A DNA stretch of 64,000 nt from Phycisphaerales bacterium. Its GTDB lineage: Bacteria > Planctomycetota > Phycisphaerae > Phycisphaerales > UBA1924. Below the pieces are notes generated by a model. It saw only the letters and a program-made list of their open reading frames with translations, was not told where the DNA came from and searched no databases. Location: positions 1 through 64,000 of the forward strand of contig JAJDDK010000007.1 of assembly GCA_029260345.1 (NCBI GenBank), given 5' to 3'. The position numbers and the translations under genes were made by a program. Positions 60,688 to 64,000 of this stretch are shown one piece after another; within the stretch, counting starts at the first letter, position 1; each line of letters begins with the position of its first letter.

Positions 60688-62016
60688 ATGTTGCGAGCTA
60701 TGTCCAGTCGAGTTCTCGGCGCGGCGCTGGCGTTGTCACTGTGCGCCGGCGGCGCCTTGGCGATGCCGCAGCAGGCGTTTGATGAATGGACGGAAACGTT
60801 TGATGAGAAGAGCGCTGAGTTGCGCTCCAGCGGCGGCGATCGCGATGCGATGGTGGCGCTGTACAACGAGATGCTGGATCAGCTCACGATCGCTGACTTG
60901 AAGCCGTCGCAGATTGCGTGGCTGAGTGATCACGGGCAACTCAACTACACGCGGCTTGGTGACGCAGGCCGCAATTACACCGACGAAGCGCTGGCCGTAG
61001 TGACCGAAGCGAAAGAGCAGCCGACGTCAGAGGGCGCGGTCGCGGCGTCGCTGTATGCGGTGCTTTCCATGGGGCCGACGTCTTCGCTTGAAGATGACGT
61101 GGCGATGGCTCGGGCCGCGGTGAATCATCCGGGTGTGAAAGCCGCGCTCGTGGAAGGCAATCTTGTCATTCTGAACAGTTTGCTGGCATACCAACTGCAT
61201 CCGGACGTTCGTGCGGAACTCAAGGATGAGTTTGGCGCGTATCTCAAGAAGCTTGGCAAGGCGTCGCCGAAGATGATCCGCTATTCGGATGTGATTTATG
61301 AGCGGGCGGCGGCGCTTGATTCGCTTGACGAAGCGGAGCTGGAGCAAGCGCGGCAGGCGCTGCTGGCGCTCACCGAAAAAGCGATTGAGATGTCGGAGGT
61401 CGAGGGCAGCGAATTGGCGTCTTCGAATTCGTATTTTAAGTCGGTGAACAAGACGCTTGAGGCGGCGCCGCGCATTGCGAAGCTGGTTGGCAACACCGCG
61501 CCGGAGCTGAACTTCACGTGGGCGAGCAGCGATGAAGCGCTGGCGACGCTGGCGGATCGCCAGGGGAAGGTGCTGGTGCTGGACTTCTGGGCGACGTGGT
61601 GCGGCCCGTGCGTCGGCACGTTCCCGAACGTACGCGACCTCGTGACGCATTACGACGGCTATCCCGTTGAAGTGATCGGCGTGACAAGTTTGCAAGGCGC
61701 AACGTGGTTCGGCGGCGAGCGCGGCAAAGTCGAAGCGCCGACGGCCGATGTCGAATACGCCCAGATGAAGGAATACATCCCGGCGAAGGACATCACCTGG
61801 ACCGTCGCGTTCAGCGAGCAGGAAGTGTTCAACGCGGACTACGGCGTGCGCGGCATTCCGCATGTGGTGATCATCGATCCGGACGGCGTGATCCGCCACC
61901 GCGGCCTGCACCCGGCGGAACCGATGAAGGACAAGGTTGAGAAGATCAACGCGATTCTGACGGAGTTTGATATGCCGGTTCCAGAACGGGCGATTCCTGA
62001 GGAAACCGAGAACTGA
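60688..62016 (+). CDS. Secreted TlpA/ResA-like thioredoxin-domain protein
   Basis: 442 residues from ATG 60688 with AAGGAG seven bases upstream. Signal peptide GAALALSLCAGGALAMPQ, then a 270-residue helical domain with no match I recognise, then a TlpA-like thioredoxin fold: VLVLDFWATWCGPCVGTFPN with the WCGPC redox pair, IPHVVIIDPDGVIRHRGLHP with cis-Pro. It reduces or checks disulfides in the periplasm. A terminator follows at 62046. Confidence 0.85.
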   Translation: MLRAMSSRVLGAALALSLCAGGALAMPQQAFDEWTETFDEKSAELRSSGGDRDAMVALYNEMLDQLTIADLKPSQIAWLSDHGQLNYTRLGDAGRNYTDEALAVVTEAKEQPTSEGAVAASLYAVLSMGPTSSLEDDVAMARAAVNHPGVKAALVEGNLVILNSLLAYQLHPDVRAELKDEFGAYLKKLGKASPKMIRYSDVIYERAAALDSLDEAELEQARQALLALTEKAIEMSEVEGSELASSNSYFKSVNKTLEAAPRIAKLVGNTAPELNFTWASSDEALATLADRQGKVLVLDFWATWCGPCVGTFPNVRDLVTHYDGYPVEVIGVTSLQGATWFGGERGKVEAPTADVEYAQMKEYIPAKDITWTVAFSEQEVFNADYGVRGIPHVVIIDPDGVIRHRGLHPAEPMKDKVEKINAILTEFDMPVPERAIPEETEN

Positions 62017-62045
62017 GCATCGACTGATCAATTGAGTGATCCAAG

Positions 62046-62073
62046 ACCGGCGCTTTCGGGCGCCGGTTTTTCT
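62046..62073 (+). terminator. Rho-independent terminator
   Basis: ACCGGCGC (62046-62053) and GCGCCGGT (62060-62067) form an 8-bp stem with a TTTCGG loop, followed by TTTTTCTTT. It ends the TlpA-like transcript and argues for the downstream start of the next gene. Confidence 0.88.
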
Positions 62074-62112
62074 TTGCGCATGGTCTGCGACTTCCCGCGA
62101 TACTGCTCGCGC

Positions 62113-63486
62113 GTGAAACTTTCGCGGCTCAACCCGTTTCGAAATCTGGCCCGCCCCGTCGAGGTGTGGGCGTGGGGCATGTATGACCTCGCGAATCAAT
62201 CGTTCACGCTGCTGATCAACACGCTGCTGTTTCCGGTGTTCTTCCGGGAGATCGTGGTCGGGGCGGACCGGCCGGCGCTGGGGGATCGGCTGTGGTCGGG
62301 GATGGTCGCGGCGAGCATGCTGATCGTCGTGATCGTGTCGCCGTTCATTGGCGCGTTTGCTGATGCGCGGGGCGTGCGCAAGAAGATGTTGATCGGGACG
62401 GGTGTGGTGTGCGCGGCGGCGACGTGTGCGTTGGGGGTGCTGGGGGGCGGCGCCGCTTGGATTGCGTTTGGCGTGTACATGCTGGCGAACATTGCATTCC
62501 AACTCGGGGAGAATTTTCTGGCGTCGTTTCTGCCGTTTGTCGCGACGAGCCGCACTATCGGGAGAGTGAGCGCGATTGGGTGGACGATGGGGTACGTCGG
62601 GGCGCTGGTGCTTCTGGTGATTGCGCTGGCGGCGATGTCGCTGTTTGGGTGGGAGGATACGAGCGCGTGGCGGCCACTCATTGTGTTTGCGGGTGTGTGG
62701 TTTTTGCTGGGAATTATTGCGCCGATGATCGTGCTGCGCGAGCCTCCGGCGGCGGAGACGGCGCGGCGGCGCGGGGCGGTGCGAGAAGCGTTCACGCGCG
62801 TGCGCGCCACCGTGCGAGATGCGGGAGAGTATCGCCAGCTTGTGCGGTTTCTGATGGCGTTTTTCGTTTACGGAATGGGCGTGCAGACGGTGATTTTCTT
62901 TAGCGCGGTGATCGCGAAAGAAGTCGTGTTTGCCAACGATCCCAATGCGAACATGAAGCTGGTGGCGTTTATCGCGCAGCTCACGATTACGGCGGGGATG
63001 GCGGCGGTGGTTGCGGGTGTGGTGCAGGATCGGATCGGCGCGCGTTTGATGACGCTGATATTTCTTGGCGTCTGGATTGCGAGCACAGTTGGTTTTGCGG
63101 CGTTTATTTTGGCGCCCAATGCGCCGGAATGGGTGTTCTGGGTGATCGGCAATGGTGTGGGGTTTGGGCTTGGCGGGATCGGGACGGCGAGCCGCTCGCT
63201 GGTTGGGCGGTTTACGCCGGCGCAAAAGACGGCGGAGTTTTTTGGGTTGTGGGGCATGGTGTTCAAGGGGTCGGGTGTGGTTGGGGTGTTTGTGTTTGGG
63301 TGGGTGCGCGCGGCGGCGGGAGATTTTGCCTCGATGCTGGTGCTGACAGGGTTTTTTGTGGTTGGGTTCATCGGGACGCTCACGGTGAAGGAGACGCGGG
63401 GCGTGCGCGCAGCGATGCGGTCGGAGCGGGAGTGGTCGAAGTCGATGGAGAAGGCGGCGGAGGCGCAGGTTTTGGGGCGGGGTTGA
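62113..63486 (+). CDS. MFS transporter, UMF1/Atg22-like family
   Basis: 457 residues from GTG 62113, chosen because the longer frame would run through the terminator. The sequence MYDLANQSFTLLINTLLFPV at the start is the hallmark of UMF1/Atg22-type MFS proteins (YDxANsaf). Twelve hydrophobic segments follow, with the signature loop DARGVRKKMLIGTGVV between helices 2 and 3. Likely exports or imports a small amphipathic metabolite or amino acid; substrate unknown. Ends 30 bases before the palindrome pair. Confidence 0.82.
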   Translation: MKLSRLNPFRNLARPVEVWAWGMYDLANQSFTLLINTLLFPVFFREIVVGADRPALGDRLWSGMVAASMLIVVIVSPFIGAFADARGVRKKMLIGTGVVCAAATCALGVLGGGAAWIAFGVYMLANIAFQLGENFLASFLPFVATSRTIGRVSAIGWTMGYVGALVLLVIALAAMSLFGWEDTSAWRPLIVFAGVWFLLGIIAPMIVLREPPAAETARRRGAVREAFTRVRATVRDAGEYRQLVRFLMAFFVYGMGVQTVIFFSAVIAKEVVFANDPNANMKLVAFIAQLTITAGMAAVVAGVVQDRIGARLMTLIFLGVWIASTVGFAAFILAPNAPEWVFWVIGNGVGFGLGGIGTASRSLVGRFTPAQKTAEFFGLWGMVFKGSGVVGVFVFGWVRAAAGDFASMLVLTGFFVVGFIGTLTVKETRGVRAAMRSEREWSKSMEKAAEAQVLGRG

Positions 63487-63514
63487 GGGGTTGTGGATTT
63501 GAGGCGGTTTGTGT

Positions 63515-63544
63515 GAAACCGCTTCCTGACGGGCGCGGTTCGGA
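63515..63544. repeat. Dispersed palindrome (ARQEAV repeat), copy 2
   Basis: Same 30-base unit as at 48107-48136, preceded by TGTGTG. AACCGC and GCGGTT form the stem over a 12-base loop. Confidence 0.75.
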
Positions 63545-63606
63545 ATGGGGATCGTGGGACTGCCGCCTATGGCTGGCGACCATTGTTGAATTGAAATCTG
63601 CTGTGT

Positions 63607-63635
63607 GAAACCGCTTCCTGACGGGCGCCGTTCGG
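63607..63635. repeat. Dispersed palindrome (ARQEAV repeat), copy 3
   Basis: Second copy in the same intergenic region, with one change in the right arm (GCCGTT instead of GCGGTT). It also follows TGTGTG. Together the two copies occupy the space before trpB. Confidence 0.7.
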
Positions 63636-63663
63636 TGTGGGGCGCGGCGGTAGACTGCAGGCG

Positions 63664-64000
63664 ATGAATGCGCAAACGATGATGACGGTTCCGACGGCTG
63701 AAGGGCGCTTTGGCGCTTTTGGTGGGTCGTATATTCCTGAGACGCTGGTGCCGGCGTGCGAGCAGCTCAAGGAGGAGTATGCGCGCGCGAAGAATGATGC
63801 GGCGTTTCGGGCGAAACTCGATGGGCTCTTGAAGACGTTTGTCGGGCGGGCCACCCCCCTGTTCTTTGCGGCGCGGCTGACTGAGCATGCGCGATCGCAG
63901 TGCGCCTCCGGCAATGGCGCGCAGATCTGGCTGAAGCGTGAGGATCTGGCGCACACGGGCGCGCACAAGATCAACAACACACTCGGACAAGCGCTGCTGG
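63664..64000 (+). CDS. trpB: Tryptophan synthase beta chain (5' part, cut by window)
   Basis: 112 codons from ATG 63664 to the window end. [20 protein letters not shown] and [19 protein letters not shown] are followed by [20 protein letters not shown], which contains the PLP-binding Lys in HKIN. TrpB condenses indole with serine to tryptophan in the TrpAB complex. The last two-thirds, including the subunit contacts, are outside the window. A palindrome pair lies directly upstream. Confidence 0.95.
   Translation, partial: MNAQTMMTVPTAEGRFGAFGGSYIPETLVPACEQLKEEYARAKNDAAFRAKLDGLLKTFVGRATPLFFAARLTEHARSQCASGNGAQIWLKREDLAHTGAHKINNTLGQALL

Noticed and set aside
61027-63990. 987-codon open frame on the - strand
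   Set aside because: It is antisense to the TlpA-like, MFS and trpB genes, which have clear motifs; its composition is Arg/His/Pro-rich as expected for a mirror frame in GC-rich DNA.

Overview
The window looks like a chromosomal segment of a planctomycete, most likely from the class Phycisphaerae. The evidence is the repeated secreted proteins with paired dockerin-like EF-hands (DFNGDG..NGADLA type), zinc-ribbon membrane proteins of the CxxCGYDL style, a DUF1580 gene, and short dispersed palindromes of a kind often seen in planctomycete genomes. This placement rests on gene style only; there is no rRNA here.

Region 1 (1-10.6 kb) is a heavy-metal island. A CsoR/FrmR-type repressor with a CCCC-TA-GGGG operator faces a decayed YHS/HMBD fragment of a copper-ATPase type. 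Then come a small secreted protein, an RND efflux operon (outer-membrane lipoprotein, membrane-fusion lipoprotein with a His/Asp/Glu-rich tail, CzcA-type pump), a PII-like protein, a small membrane protein, a Zn/Cd/Pb P-type ATPase and a truncated cation diffusion facilitator.

Region 2 (10.7-39.7 kb) is accessory DNA ending at a tRNA-Asp. From about 15.4 kb rightward it reads as an integrative mobilizable element: MobF relaxase with helicase, a coupling-protein-like ATPase, a DUF1580 excisionase-like gene, a tyrosine integrase beside tRNA-Asp(GTC), several XRE regulators, an ArdC-like antirestriction protein and many small coupled genes. I see no VirB-type secretion genes. Its main cargo is a three-gene TerB / ATPase / helicase operon matching the Shango anti-phage system. 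The element carries two duplicated gene families, two copies of a roughly 210-bp structured leader, and a striking enrichment of TTGTCAAC/GTTGACAA in and before the relaxase gene. Two VCBS-repeat/dockerin proteins (11.4-14.9 kb) lie at its left side; whether they belong to it is unclear.

Region 3 (39.8-64 kb) is ordinary chromosome. It holds tRNA-Ser(TGA), planctomycete-type secreted and membrane proteins, an ebo metabolite-traffic cluster split in two halves (C, D, small gene, B on + and E, F on -) around an ABC exporter, a methyltransferase and a UbiD-family enzyme, then proC, accA, a DksA-like protein with a histone-H1-like tail, lspA, a cupin, an MBL-fold hydrolase, mntR, an alpha/beta hydrolase, a TlpA-like thioredoxin protein, an MFS transporter and the start of trpB.

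Most promising for new biology: the duplicated structured leader, the TTGTCAAC array with the relaxase, the 23-bp inverted-repeat hairpin before an XRE gene, and the paired coiled-coil/winged-helix proteins.
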